Below are positions 26,957-36,129 of a DNA stretch of 64,000 bases, piece by piece (the stretch's first letter is position 1; the number at the start of each line of letters is the position of its first letter). The notes beneath the pieces are model-generated. The model saw nothing but the letters and a program-made list of their open reading frames with translations, was not told the origin of the DNA and did no database searches. Position numbers and translations under genes: made by a program. The stretch is from the NCBI RefSeq assembly GCF_013522725.1, contig NZ_JAAMRF010000003.1, positions 248,001 through 312,000 of the forward strand, written 5' to 3'. Source of the DNA: Stutzerimonas azotifigens (GTDB lineage Bacteria; Pseudomonadota; Gammaproteobacteria; Pseudomonadales; Pseudomonadaceae).

Positions 26957-27979
26957 ATGCTGCGTATCGCACTCAATGGCTATGGCCGTATTGGTCGCGC
27001 CGTCCTTCGGGCCTTGTTCGAGCGCGGGCTGGGCGATCAGATCCAGATCCTGGCGATCAACGACCTCAGCGAAAACGAGACGCTGGCTCACCTGACCCGC
27101 TTCGATTCCACCTTCGGCCGCTTCGGCGAAAAGATCGAGGTCGATGGCGACCAGATGCTCGTCGGCGGCCAGTCGATCCGCCTGCTGAGCGAACGTGAGC
27201 TGGGCAATCTGCCCTGGAAGGAACTGGACGTGGACCTGGTGATGGAATGCACCGGCCGGTTCAAGAAGCGTCCCGACATCGACCAGCACCTGCAGGCCGG
27301 TGCCAGGCGGGTGTTCGCCTCGCACCCGCTCGACGGCGCCGACCTGACCGTCGTGTATGGCGTCAACCATGAGCTGCTGGGCGACCAGCAGGTCATCTCG
27401 AATGCATCCTGCACCACCAACTGCCTGGCGCCGCTGGCCAAGGTGCTGCACGAGGCGGTCGGCATCCGGCGCGGGCTGATGAACACTGTGCATTCCTACA
27501 CCAATGACCAGAACCTGCTGGACAAGACCCACAAGGACCTTTACCGCGCCCGGGCCGCAGCGCTCTCGATGATCCCCAGCACCACCGGGGCGGCCAAGGC
27601 CATCGGCCTGGTCCTGCCGGAGCTCGCCGGTCGGCTGGACGGGCTCGCCGTGCGGGTGCCGACGCCCACGGTGTCGCTGCTCGACCTGACCTTCACCGCC
27701 GAGCGTGGTCCGGGCAATGCCGATGCGATCAATCAGGTGCTGCGCGAGGGCGCACGGCGCATGCCGGACGGGGTGATGGAGTGCAACGCGGTGCCGCTGG
27801 TATCCAGCGACTTCGTGGGTTACCCCGTATCGTGCGTCGCAGACCTCAACCAGACCCGCGTTCAGGGCGATCTGGTCAAGGTCCTGGCCTGGTACGACAA
27901 CGAGTGGGGGTTCGCCAACCGCATGCTCGACGTGGCGCTGGCCTGGCAAGGCCAAGGCACCCAGCCGAGCCAGGTTTGA
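26957..27979 (+). CDS. Type I glyceraldehyde-3-phosphate dehydrogenase
   Basis: A 340-residue GAPDH. It has the Rossmann start LRIALNGYGRIGRAVLRAL, Asp36 after the second strand (NDL, suggesting NAD preference), catalytic Cys152 in SNASCTTNCLAPL, and WYDNEWGFANRMLD near the end. HSYTNDQNLLDKTHKDLYR is GAPDH-like rather than erythrose-4-phosphate dehydrogenase-like. GAGGAG at 26945-26950 precedes ATG 26957; the frame extends upstream to 26807 without similarity. In pseudomonads several GAPDH paralogues share glycolytic and gluconeogenic roles, so no symbol is assigned. Confidence 0.9.
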   Translation: MLRIALNGYGRIGRAVLRALFERGLGDQIQILAINDLSENETLAHLTRFDSTFGRFGEKIEVDGDQMLVGGQSIRLLSERELGNLPWKELDVDLVMECTGRFKKRPDIDQHLQAGARRVFASHPLDGADLTVVYGVNHELLGDQQVISNASCTTNCLAPLAKVLHEAVGIRRGLMNTVHSYTNDQNLLDKTHKDLYRARAAALSMIPSTTGAAKAIGLVLPELAGRLDGLAVRVPTPTVSLLDLTFTAERGPGNADAINQVLREGARRMPDGVMECNAVPLVSSDFVGYPVSCVADLNQTRVQGDLVKVLAWYDNEWGFANRMLDVALAWQGQGTQPSQV

Positions 27980-28081
27980 CGGAGGCTGCGCGGCACACTT
28001 GCCCTGTGTGCCGCGCCGGGTCTTCCCTATATATATACTGCCGCACCGCTGCCATCCGGCGGCTGCCTTCAGGTCGAGCTT

Positions 28082-30019
28082 TTGCGCCGAGACACGCCCC
28101 CCTTCGTCTACCGTCTACTCGGTGCATTGCCGAGCCGGCGGCTCTCGCTGCCCTCGCGTTACCTGATCGCCGTCCTGGCGGTGCTAGTCAGCGCCTACCT
28201 GCGGCAGGTCGTGCCGGTCATGGGCCTGCCGTACCTGCTGTTCATTCCGGTGCTCATGGTCATCGGCTTCGTCCTGGGCCTCGGCCCGGGGCTGGTTTCG
28301 ACGGTCTTCAGTGCCGGGCTGGCTGCCTACCTGTTCGTCGGCGAGCCGAATTCCTTCAGGCTCAGCGGCCAGGAATGGACTGCCAACGCGCTGTACCTCG
28401 TCGTCAATGCCAGTATCGTCGCCGTCTGCGCCTCGCTGCGACATAGCTACACGAGGCTTCGCCAGTTCGCCGCAACGCTCGAGCGACGGGCAGAGTTGCG
28501 CACCCGCGAGCGCGACCAGGTCTGGCAGGCGGCACCGGACATGCTCTGCACCGTCAGGCTCGACGGCCGCTTCGCCAGCCTCAATCCGGCCTGGAGCGGC
28601 GTGCTGGGTTGGGATCGCGAGCAACTGGTCGGGCGGCGTTATTCGATGCTGGTGCATCCGGACGATCTGCAGCATAGCCACCAGGCCCTGGGCGCGCTGG
28701 CCGAGGGCGAGATCCTGTTCAACTTCGAAAACCGGCTGCGTCATCGCGATGGTACCTACCGCTGGCTGTCCTGGAGTTCGGTGGTGCGCGATGGGCTGGT
28801 GTACGCCAATGTGCGTGATATCAGCGCCCTCAAGGCTCAGGCCCGAGCGCTGGAGGAGGCCGAGACACTGCTGCGGCAAAGCCAGAAGATGGAGGCGGTG
28901 GGGCAGCTCACCGGCGGTCTGGCGCATGACTTCAACAACCTGCTCACCGGAGTCTCTGGCAGCCTGGACCTGATGCAGGTGCGGTTGCAACAGGGGCGCT
29001 ACGATGAAATGGAGCGCTATCTGCACCTGGCGCAGGGGGCTGCCCAGCGTGCCGCGGCGCTCACTCACCGACTGTTGGCCTTTTCCCGTCGGCAGACGCT
29101 CGATCCACGGCCGTTGCAGGTGAACCAACTGGTGAGCGGTATGGTGGAGCTGATCTCCCGCAGCGTCGGGCCCAGTATCGAGCTGAGCACCCAGCTGGAC
29201 GATGCGTTGTGGATCACCCTCTGCGATGCCAATCAGCTGGAGAATGCACTGCTCAATCTGTGCCTCAACGCCCGCGACGCGATGCCCGAGGGCGGGCGCC
29301 TGTCGATCGAGACCAGGAACGTCTCGCTCGCCGGCATCCAGGCCGCGCCCCTCGAACTGATTCCAGGCGACTACGCCCTGATACAGGTTCGTGATACCGG
29401 CGTCGGCATGACGGTCGAGGTGGCCAGTCGCGCCTTCGATCCCTTCTTTACCACCAAGCCGCTCGGGCTGGGGACCGGGCTCGGCCTGTCGATGATCTAC
29501 GGTTTCGCCCGCCAGTCGGGCGGTCAGGTCAGGCTCGACTCCGTGCCAGAGCAAGGTACGGTGGTGAGCCTGTACCTGCCTCGCAGCGGCGATTCGCTTG
29601 TGCCTGCGAGCGAGCAAGCGTCCCCGCCGACGCCCGGCGGTGCCTTGCAGGGCGAGACGGTACTGGTCGTGGATGACGAGCCTACGATCCGTGAACTGAT
29701 CGCCGAGGTGCTGGGTGAACTCGGCTATATCGCGCTGGAAGCGGCTAACGGCACCGCCGGCCTTGAACTCTTGCGATCACCGGCGCGCATCGACATGCTG
29801 ATATCCGATGTCGGGTTGCCCGGCGGCATGAACGGTCGACAGCTGGCCGATGCCGCGCGTGCCCAGCGCCCTGGGCTGCCGGTGCTGTTCATCACTGGCT
29901 ACGCCGAACACTCGGTGCTCGGCTATGGCGGTCTGGAGCCGGATATGCACGTGCTGACCAAGCCGTTCGCCATGGATGTGCTGGCCGCGCGCATCGAGAC
30001 GATCCTCCGCGGGCGCTGA
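28082..30019 (+). CDS. Hybrid sensor histidine kinase with DUF4118-like membrane domain, PAS and receiver
   Basis: A 645-residue protein. Order: four membrane segments of DUF4118 (KdpD) type at about 25-120, a coiled linker, a PAS domain at about 145-250 (VRLDGRFASLNPAWSGVLGW), a dimerisation domain with phospho-acceptor His282 (GGLAHDFNNLL), an ATPase domain (FDPFFTTKPLGLGTGLGL) and a C-terminal receiver with Asp576 (ISDVGLPGG). The start is uncertain: TTG at 28082 gives the full first membrane segment and has a weak AGGTCGAG before it. No response regulator or Hpt gene is adjacent. Confidence 0.88.
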   Translation: MRRDTPPFVYRLLGALPSRRLSLPSRYLIAVLAVLVSAYLRQVVPVMGLPYLLFIPVLMVIGFVLGLGPGLVSTVFSAGLAAYLFVGEPNSFRLSGQEWTANALYLVVNASIVAVCASLRHSYTRLRQFAATLERRAELRTRERDQVWQAAPDMLCTVRLDGRFASLNPAWSGVLGWDREQLVGRRYSMLVHPDDLQHSHQALGALAEGEILFNFENRLRHRDGTYRWLSWSSVVRDGLVYANVRDISALKAQARALEEAETLLRQSQKMEAVGQLTGGLAHDFNNLLTGVSGSLDLMQVRLQQGRYDEMERYLHLAQGAAQRAAALTHRLLAFSRRQTLDPRPLQVNQLVSGMVELISRSVGPSIELSTQLDDALWITLCDANQLENALLNLCLNARDAMPEGGRLSIETRNVSLAGIQAAPLELIPGDYALIQVRDTGVGMTVEVASRAFDPFFTTKPLGLGTGLGLSMIYGFARQSGGQVRLDSVPEQGTVVSLYLPRSGDSLVPASEQASPPTPGGALQGETVLVVDDEPTIRELIAEVLGELGYIALEAANGTAGLELLRSPARIDMLISDVGLPGGMNGRQLADAARAQRPGLPVLFITGYAEHSVLGYGGLEPDMHVLTKPFAMDVLAARIETILRGR

Positions 30020-30027
30020 GGCGCGGC

Positions 30028-32037
30028 CTACTTCTTGAGCATCGCCCGCATCGCTGCCAAGGCGTCGTTGCCGCGGGCGGCCTTGACTTCCACCGGCGCG
30101 TCTTCCTGACCTTCCCATTCCAGGTCGTCCGGCGGCAGCTCGTCGAGGAAGCGGCTGGGCATGCATTCGATTATTTCGCCGTACTGCTTGCGCTTGGCCG
30201 CGTAGGTGAAGGCCAGGGTCTGGCGCGCCCGGGTGATGCCCACATAAGCCAGGCGGCGCTCCTCCTCGATGGTGTCGGCCTCGATGCTGCTGCGGTGGGG
30301 AAGAATTTCCTCTTCCATGCCCATGATGAAGACATAGGGAAATTCCAGACCCTTGGACGCATGCAGGGTCATCATCTGCACGCCGTCGGCCCCTTCCTCG
30401 TCTTCCTGCTGCCGCTCGAGCATGTCGCGCAACACCAGTTTGGCGATGGCCTCCTCGATGGTCATGCCGCCTTCCTCGTCGCGCTCGAGCGTGTTCTTCA
30501 GCGCATCGATGAGGAACCAGACGTTACTCATGCGAAAGTCGGCGGCCTTGTCGCTGGAGGTCTGCGAGCGCACCCAGGTTTCGTAATCGATGTCCATGAC
30601 CATGCTGCGCAGGGCCGCGATGGGGTCGTTCTGCGCGCATTGCTGGCGCAGGTTGTCCATGTAGCGCTTGAATCGCTGCAGACGCTCGGTGAAGCGCGAA
30701 TCCAGATGCTCGCCCAGGCCCATCTCGTCGCAGGCGGCGAACATCGAGATCTTGCGCTCGGTGGCGTAGTTGCCGAGCTTTTCCAGGGTGGTGGAGCCGA
30801 TCTCCCGGCGCGGCACGTTGATGACCCGCAGGAAGGCATTGTCGTCGTCCGGGTTCACCAGCAGCCGGAAGTAGGACATCAGGTCCTTGACCTCCTGGCG
30901 GCCGAAGAAGCTGGTGCCGCCGGACAGGCGATAGGGAATCTGGTGGTGCTGCAGCTTCAGCTCGATCAGTTTGGCCTGGTAGTTGCCGCGGTAGAGGATG
31001 GCGAAATCACTGTAGGGCCGCTGCGTTTTCAGGTGCAGGGTCAGGATCTCCACCGCCACCCGTTCGGCTTCGGCGTCCTCGTTGCGGCAGCGAATCACCC
31101 GGATCGGATCGCCATGGCCCATCTCGCTCCACAGCTGCTTCTCGAACACGTGGGGGTTGTTGGCGATCAGCACGTTGGCGCAGCGCAGGATGCGGCTGGT
31201 GGAGCGGTAGTTCTGCTCGAGCATGACGACTTTCAGTGATGGAAAGTCCTCCTTGAGCTGCATCAGGTTTTCCGGCCGCGCGCCCCGCCAGGCATAGATC
31301 GACTGGTCGTCGTCGCCTACCACGGTGAACTGCGCGCGCTCCTGTACCAGCATCTTCACCAGCAGGTACTGGCTGGCGTTGGTGTCCTGGTATTCGTCGA
31401 CCAGCATATAGCGCACGCGGTTGCGCCATTTTTCCAGGATATCCGCGTGGTCCTGGAACAGCTTCACCGGCTGCAGGATCAGGTCGTCGAAATCCACCGC
31501 GTTGTAGGCGCGCAGGGTGCGCTGGTAGTGGGTGTAGACGATCGCGGCAGTCTGCTCCTTAGGGCCGCGCGCGTTGGCCAGCGCTTCATCTGGGAGGATC
31601 AGGTCGTTCTTCCAGGCGCCGATCAGGTTCTTGATCTCGTCGACGCCGTCGTCGCCCGAATATTCCTTCTGCATGATGTCGGTGAGCAGCGCCTTGATGT
31701 CGCTCTCGTCGAAGATCGAGAAACCGGGCTTGTAGCCGAGCCGGGCGTACTCCTTGCGGATGATGTTCAGACCCAGGTTGTGGAAGGTCGACACCGTCAG
31801 TCCGCGGCCTTCGCCTCCACGCAGTAGGCTGCCCACGCGCTCCTTCATCTCGCGCGCGGCCTTGTTGGTGAAGGTCACGGCGCAGATGTACTGGGCGCGG
31901 ATGCCGCACTGCTGGATCAGGTAGGCGATCTTGCGGGTGATTACGCTGGTTTTGCCGGAGCCGGCACCGGCCAGTACCAGCATCGGGCCGCCGACGTAGT
32001 GGACGGCCTCTTGCTGCCGGGGATTGAGTCGCGACAT
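30028..32037 (-). CDS. rep: ATP-dependent DNA helicase Rep
   Basis: A 669-residue UvrD/Rep superfamily 1A helicase moving 3'-5' to clear protein roadblocks ahead of replication forks. Walker A is VLAGAGSGKTSVITRK; Walker B is VDEYQDTN, with GDDDQSIYAWRGA after it; motif VI includes VGITRARQTL. The length is that of Rep rather than UvrD. It is convergent with the sensor kinase (8-nt gap) and divergent from the GGDEF/EAL gene, the same neighbour as in P. aeruginosa. Confidence 0.96.
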   Translation of the reverse strand: MSRLNPRQQEAVHYVGGPMLVLAGAGSGKTSVITRKIAYLIQQCGIRAQYICAVTFTNKAAREMKERVGSLLRGGEGRGLTVSTFHNLGLNIIRKEYARLGYKPGFSIFDESDIKALLTDIMQKEYSGDDGVDEIKNLIGAWKNDLILPDEALANARGPKEQTAAIVYTHYQRTLRAYNAVDFDDLILQPVKLFQDHADILEKWRNRVRYMLVDEYQDTNASQYLLVKMLVQERAQFTVVGDDDQSIYAWRGARPENLMQLKEDFPSLKVVMLEQNYRSTSRILRCANVLIANNPHVFEKQLWSEMGHGDPIRVIRCRNEDAEAERVAVEILTLHLKTQRPYSDFAILYRGNYQAKLIELKLQHHQIPYRLSGGTSFFGRQEVKDLMSYFRLLVNPDDDNAFLRVINVPRREIGSTTLEKLGNYATERKISMFAACDEMGLGEHLDSRFTERLQRFKRYMDNLRQQCAQNDPIAALRSMVMDIDYETWVRSQTSSDKAADFRMSNVWFLIDALKNTLERDEEGGMTIEEAIAKLVLRDMLERQQEDEEGADGVQMMTLHASKGLEFPYVFIMGMEEEILPHRSSIEADTIEEERRLAYVGITRARQTLAFTYAAKRKQYGEIIECMPSRFLDELPPDDLEWEGQEDAPVEVKAARGNDALAAMRAMLKK

Positions 32038-32299
32038 GGCGTGGAAAGCGTCTGTTGCAGCGGGGGCGCGAGTTTAACAGGAGCGTGTCGCCGGGGCAGG
32101 ACCCGCTTATGCACGGCAGGGCTGCCGGTCATCGGTTAAGCGACTTGGATTATCACCGAAATGGATTACGCTTAGGCACCGCGGTAAACACTGATCTAAA
32201 TTGGCATCGTTTTTTGCATAGGGGACGTGCAATGGATGCGCCGCACGGGCGCAAAGGGCGAGTGAACGCCTCCATGACTTCTTGGAAAAAGGAGATTGC

Positions 32300-33958
32300 G
32301 TGTCCGCGTCCGCCCTATCCCTGCGCCTGGTCATTCTGGCTGAACAGCCCGAATGGATCGCTCGGCTGCGCAATTGTCTGCATGCCGCCGGGAACGCGCT
32401 GCCGCTCATCGTCGCGCCCGACTGGGAGACTGCCAGCCTGCGCCTGGACCCGGCCGGACACTATCTGCTGTTCAGCACGCCCGCCTGCCGGCCATCGGCC
32501 ACTGGCGGCTGGCCCCTGGTATTGCTGCTCGACAAGGAGCCGTCCACGCCGCCCGACGGCGCCGCGGACTGGCTGGTAAGCAGGAAGTTGAATCCTGACG
32601 TACTCAGTCGCTGTCTGCGCTACGCCCTCGAGCGCATTCGCCTGCAGGCGACGGTACAACGCCTGGCCGAGCACGATCCCCTCACCGGCATAGCCAACCG
32701 CCAGGGTTTCCAGGCATTGCTCAGCGCCCATCTGGCCAATGACGGTGGGGAAGGGTTGGCGCTGGGGCATCTGGATCTTGACAATTTTCGTCACGTCAAC
32801 GACTCATTGGGTCACCAGGCCGGTGATCGGCTGATCCTCCAGGTCGTGGCGCGCCTGCGCTCGCAGCTGGCCGCCGGGGATGTCGTCGCCCGTCTCGGTG
32901 GAGACGAATTCGCCCTGTTGCTCGACACCCGGCGCCAGACCGACCGCGACGAGGAAGTCGCCGACCGCATCGTCGAAGCGCTGGCCGAGCCGTACTGGCT
33001 GGATGGCGAGAGCATGATGATCGGCTGCAGTCTCGGCATTGCCGATGCCGGTGGCGCGGATGATGCCGATTCGCTGATGGTGCAGGCGCATATCGCCATG
33101 CAGCAGGCCAAGATTCGGCAGGGTTGTACCTGGTACCGATACGATCCGCTGATCAACCGAGGCGCGCGCAGCCTCTCCGATCTGGAGAGCGAGCTACGCA
33201 GGGCGTTGCGCCGGGACGAGCTGGAGCTGCATTACCAACCGCGTCTGTCCATGGAAGACAATCGCATCGTCGGGCTCGAAGCGCTGGTGCGCTGGAAGCA
33301 TCCCGAGCGCGGCCTGCTGCTGCCCAACGAGTTCATTCCGATGGCCGAAGAGAGCGGCCTGATCGTGCCACTCGGCTATTGGGTTATTTCCCGTGCATTG
33401 CGCGACATGCAGTGCCTGCAGGGAGGTGGGCACAATGACCTGCACATGGCGGTCAACCTGTCGTTCCGCCAGTTTCAGGACAGTCAGCTGCTGCCCACGC
33501 TCAGCCGTCTGATCGACGAGCGGGGCGTCGACCCGGGCTGGCTCGAGTTCGAGTTGACCGAGACCGCAGTGATGCGCCGCAGCGATCAGGTACGCCAGAC
33601 CATGCAGGCCCTGCGCGACCTGGGCGTGCGCTTCTCGCTGGATGACTTTGGTACCGGGTTCTCGTCGTTCGTGCATCTGAACAATCTGCCGATCAGTCTG
33701 CTCAAGATCGACAAGAGCTTCGTGGGCGGTATGGACGGTCGCAAGCACAACCGCAAGCTGGTCCAGGCGATGATCAACATGGCCCACGAACTCGAGCTCG
33801 AGATCGTCGCCGAGGGCGTGGAAACCGGCGAGCAGATGGGCGTTTTGCGCAGCTTTGGCGCCAGCCAGGTACAGGGTTTTCTGGTCAGCAAACCGCTGCC
33901 GTTCAGCGAGCTGCAGGGCTTTCTCGGTAATGGCCGACGGGTTGGGCAGTCGAACTGA
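32300..33958 (+). CDS. GGDEF-EAL c-di-GMP protein, ProE-like
   Basis: A 552-residue cytoplasmic protein. Residues 1-115 look like a degenerate receiver domain with no clear phospho-aspartate. The GGDEF domain (motif at 200-204) is intact, but the product-inhibition site RxxD is replaced by AAGD (191-194). The EAL domain (EAL at 327-329) keeps DDFGTGFSSF and ends QGFLVSKPLP, so phosphodiesterase activity is expected. It is next to rep like P. aeruginosa PA5295 (ProE), a phosphodiesterase affecting exopolysaccharide. The start is GTG at 32300, with GGAG 5 nt upstream. Confidence 0.9.
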   Translation: MSASALSLRLVILAEQPEWIARLRNCLHAAGNALPLIVAPDWETASLRLDPAGHYLLFSTPACRPSATGGWPLVLLLDKEPSTPPDGAADWLVSRKLNPDVLSRCLRYALERIRLQATVQRLAEHDPLTGIANRQGFQALLSAHLANDGGEGLALGHLDLDNFRHVNDSLGHQAGDRLILQVVARLRSQLAAGDVVARLGGDEFALLLDTRRQTDRDEEVADRIVEALAEPYWLDGESMMIGCSLGIADAGGADDADSLMVQAHIAMQQAKIRQGCTWYRYDPLINRGARSLSDLESELRRALRRDELELHYQPRLSMEDNRIVGLEALVRWKHPERGLLLPNEFIPMAEESGLIVPLGYWVISRALRDMQCLQGGGHNDLHMAVNLSFRQFQDSQLLPTLSRLIDERGVDPGWLEFELTETAVMRRSDQVRQTMQALRDLGVRFSLDDFGTGFSSFVHLNNLPISLLKIDKSFVGGMDGRKHNRKLVQAMINMAHELELEIVAEGVETGEQMGVLRSFGASQVQGFLVSKPLPFSELQGFLGNGRRVGQSN

Positions 33959-34160
33959 CCGCCACGCCTCGGTCGGCAGCTCTCTATTTGTGATCCGGTT
34001 CTCATTAGCAAGCGTTTCAGTCTGTGTCTGGCTTCAGTGATGTCGTTGCAAGCCGATGGCCATTACTGTGAATCGGGTCACTGAGACGCACCACGCTTTC
34101 AAAAAAACGGTTGCCCAGCTGTGCCTGTCCCCCTTGCGTGCCGTTGAAGCTGGAGGCTCC

Positions 34161-36125
34161 ATGCATTCCCCCCGTTCCCGCATCGCCTGGCAATTGGCCG
34201 TGGCGCTGGCGGTCATTCTCATGCTGGTCATCAGTGCCAGCACGCTGTTCGCCCTGCATTCGCTCGACAGTGCGAATCTGCAAACCCGTGAGCAGCACCT
34301 GGGCAGCGAGGCGCGCCTGCTGGCCGACCAGCTCGAAACCTTCCATGGCAGTCTGCGCGACAGTACCCAGCGTTTGGCCGGTCTGTTCGAGCAACGCTTC
34401 GGCCGCGGGTTGTCGGTCAATACCGGAGAAAAGGTCGCCGCGGCCTCGCTACAGGCACCTGCGCTGTACCTGGAAGGCGATCGTCTGAACAACAATTTCA
34501 GTCAGGTCGACGAATTCCGCACCATGACCGGCGGTGTGGCGACGGTGTTCGTACGCGATGGCGATGAGTTCGTGCGTATCACCACCTCGCTCCTCAAGCA
34601 GGACGGTAGCCGTGCCATCGGCACGGTGCTGGATCATGCACACCCGGCATACACGCGGCTGTTGGCAGGCGACAGTTATGTCGGTCGGGCGCTGCTGTTC
34701 GAGCGCAACTACATGACCCAGTACACGCCGGTCAAAGACGGCAGCGGCCGAGTGATCGCCGTGCTGTTCGTCGGCTTCGACTACACCGACGCGCAAAAGA
34801 CGCAGTTCGCCAACCTGGAGCAATTTCGCATCGGCAAGACCGGCTCGCTGGCATTGCTGGACGAAAAATCGACATGGCTGGTCGCACCGTCTGGCTTCAA
34901 GGGCGAGGCGGACATCGCGGCGCTGAGCGAGAATCCGGGGCAGGGCGTCTCCTGGCGCGACGCCGGGCAGGATTACTTCAGCGTGGCGGTTCCCTTCAGC
35001 GGTGGTCCCTGGCTGGTGTTGGCGTCCCTGCCTCAGGCCGAAATCAGCGACGTGACCTGGCAGGTCGGCGTACGGCTGGTAGTTGGCAGCCTGGCGGCCC
35101 TGTTGATCGCTGTGGTGCTTGTGGTCTGGCTGCTGCGTCGTCGTCTGCGCCCGCTGGCGGCCCTGGTGACCCAGGCGCGCGCTTTGGGTGCCGGCGATCT
35201 GCAGGCCCGCATGGCCGTGGACAGTAACGACGAAATCGGCGAACTCGCGTCGAGCTTCAACCAGATGGGTGAGGCGCTGTCGACCATGGTGTCGCGTATC
35301 CGTCAGGCGGCGCAGCAGGTCAGCAGCGGCGCACAGAACCTCTCAGGCCTTTCTTCGGGCGCCTACGAAGGCATCGAGCAGCAGTCCGGTGAAATCACCA
35401 GCATGGCCGGTGCCGTCGAGGAGTTCAGCGCAACTTCATCCAACATCGCCGACAACATGCGCGACACCGAGCGGATGGCCAATGGTAGCGCTCAGCAAAC
35501 GCGCATCGGCGAGGCCGCGATGGCCGAGGCGTCTGTCGCACTCGAGCAGGTGGCCGGCTCGCTGACCGGCACGGCCGCGGTGGTCAATACGTTGGGTCAG
35601 CGCTCCCAGGAAATAGGCGGCATCGTCGCGGTCATCACCGCCATCGCCGACCAGACCAACCTGCTGGCGCTCAACGCGGCCATCGAGGCGGCACGTGCCG
35701 GCGAGCAGGGTCGCGGTTTTGCCGTAGTGGCCGACGAGGTGCGCAGCCTCGCCTCACGCACCCGTCAGGCCACGACCGAAATTTCGACCATGATCGGTAC
35801 CATCCAGAGCGAAACCAGCACTGCCATCGAGGCGATCGACAAGGGCAATCTGCTCATGCGCGACGGCTTGGAGCGCAACGCCAAGGTAGTGGCCGCGCTG
35901 GCCGAGATCGCTGCCCAGACGCGCCAGGCCGGCGAGCAGTTCACCGCCATCACCACGGCGGCCGAAGAGCAGAGCAGCACCGCCACGGTGCTCAGCCGCA
36001 ACCTGCAGAGCATCGCCCAGGCCAACGGCGAACAGCGTCAGGTGGTCGCCGATCTGGCGCAGACCGCGCGCCAGCTTGAAGGCCTGGCCAAGGAGTTGTG
36101 GAACGAAGTCGACCGTTTCCGCTGA
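34161..36125 (+). CDS. Methyl-accepting chemotaxis protein with periplasmic Cache domain
   Basis: A 654-residue classical chemoreceptor. A first membrane segment lies near residues 8-32, then a periplasmic Cache-type ligand domain of about 270 residues ([40 protein letters not shown]). A second membrane segment precedes a HAMP domain ([20 protein letters not shown]) and the signalling domain with [20 protein letters not shown]. The start is ATG at 34161, with GGAGG 4 nt upstream; the longer frame from 34056 lacks a signal-like start. Ligand unknown; small organic acids are common for this Cache type. Confidence 0.93.
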   Translation: MHSPRSRIAWQLAVALAVILMLVISASTLFALHSLDSANLQTREQHLGSEARLLADQLETFHGSLRDSTQRLAGLFEQRFGRGLSVNTGEKVAAASLQAPALYLEGDRLNNNFSQVDEFRTMTGGVATVFVRDGDEFVRITTSLLKQDGSRAIGTVLDHAHPAYTRLLAGDSYVGRALLFERNYMTQYTPVKDGSGRVIAVLFVGFDYTDAQKTQFANLEQFRIGKTGSLALLDEKSTWLVAPSGFKGEADIAALSENPGQGVSWRDAGQDYFSVAVPFSGGPWLVLASLPQAEISDVTWQVGVRLVVGSLAALLIAVVLVVWLLRRRLRPLAALVTQARALGAGDLQARMAVDSNDEIGELASSFNQMGEALSTMVSRIRQAAQQVSSGAQNLSGLSSGAYEGIEQQSGEITSMAGAVEEFSATSSNIADNMRDTERMANGSAQQTRIGEAAMAEASVALEQVAGSLTGTAAVVNTLGQRSQEIGGIVAVITAIADQTNLLALNAAIEAARAGEQGRGFAVVADEVRSLASRTRQATTEISTMIGTIQSETSTAIEAIDKGNLLMRDGLERNAKVVAALAEIAAQTRQAGEQFTAITTAAEEQSSTATVLSRNLQSIAQANGEQRQVVADLAQTARQLEGLAKELWNEVDRFR

Positions 36126-36129
36126 TCGC

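Noticed and set aside
28184..29617. 477-codon minus-strand frame antisense to the hybrid kinase
   Set aside because: Kinase motifs on the plus strand are complete; the antisense product is low-complexity.
33990..34100. Sigma-28-like sequence before the second chemoreceptor (GCCGATGG with TTCAGTGA upstream)
   Set aside because: Only six of eight -10 and four of eight -35 positions match; too weak beside the strong site at 15039.
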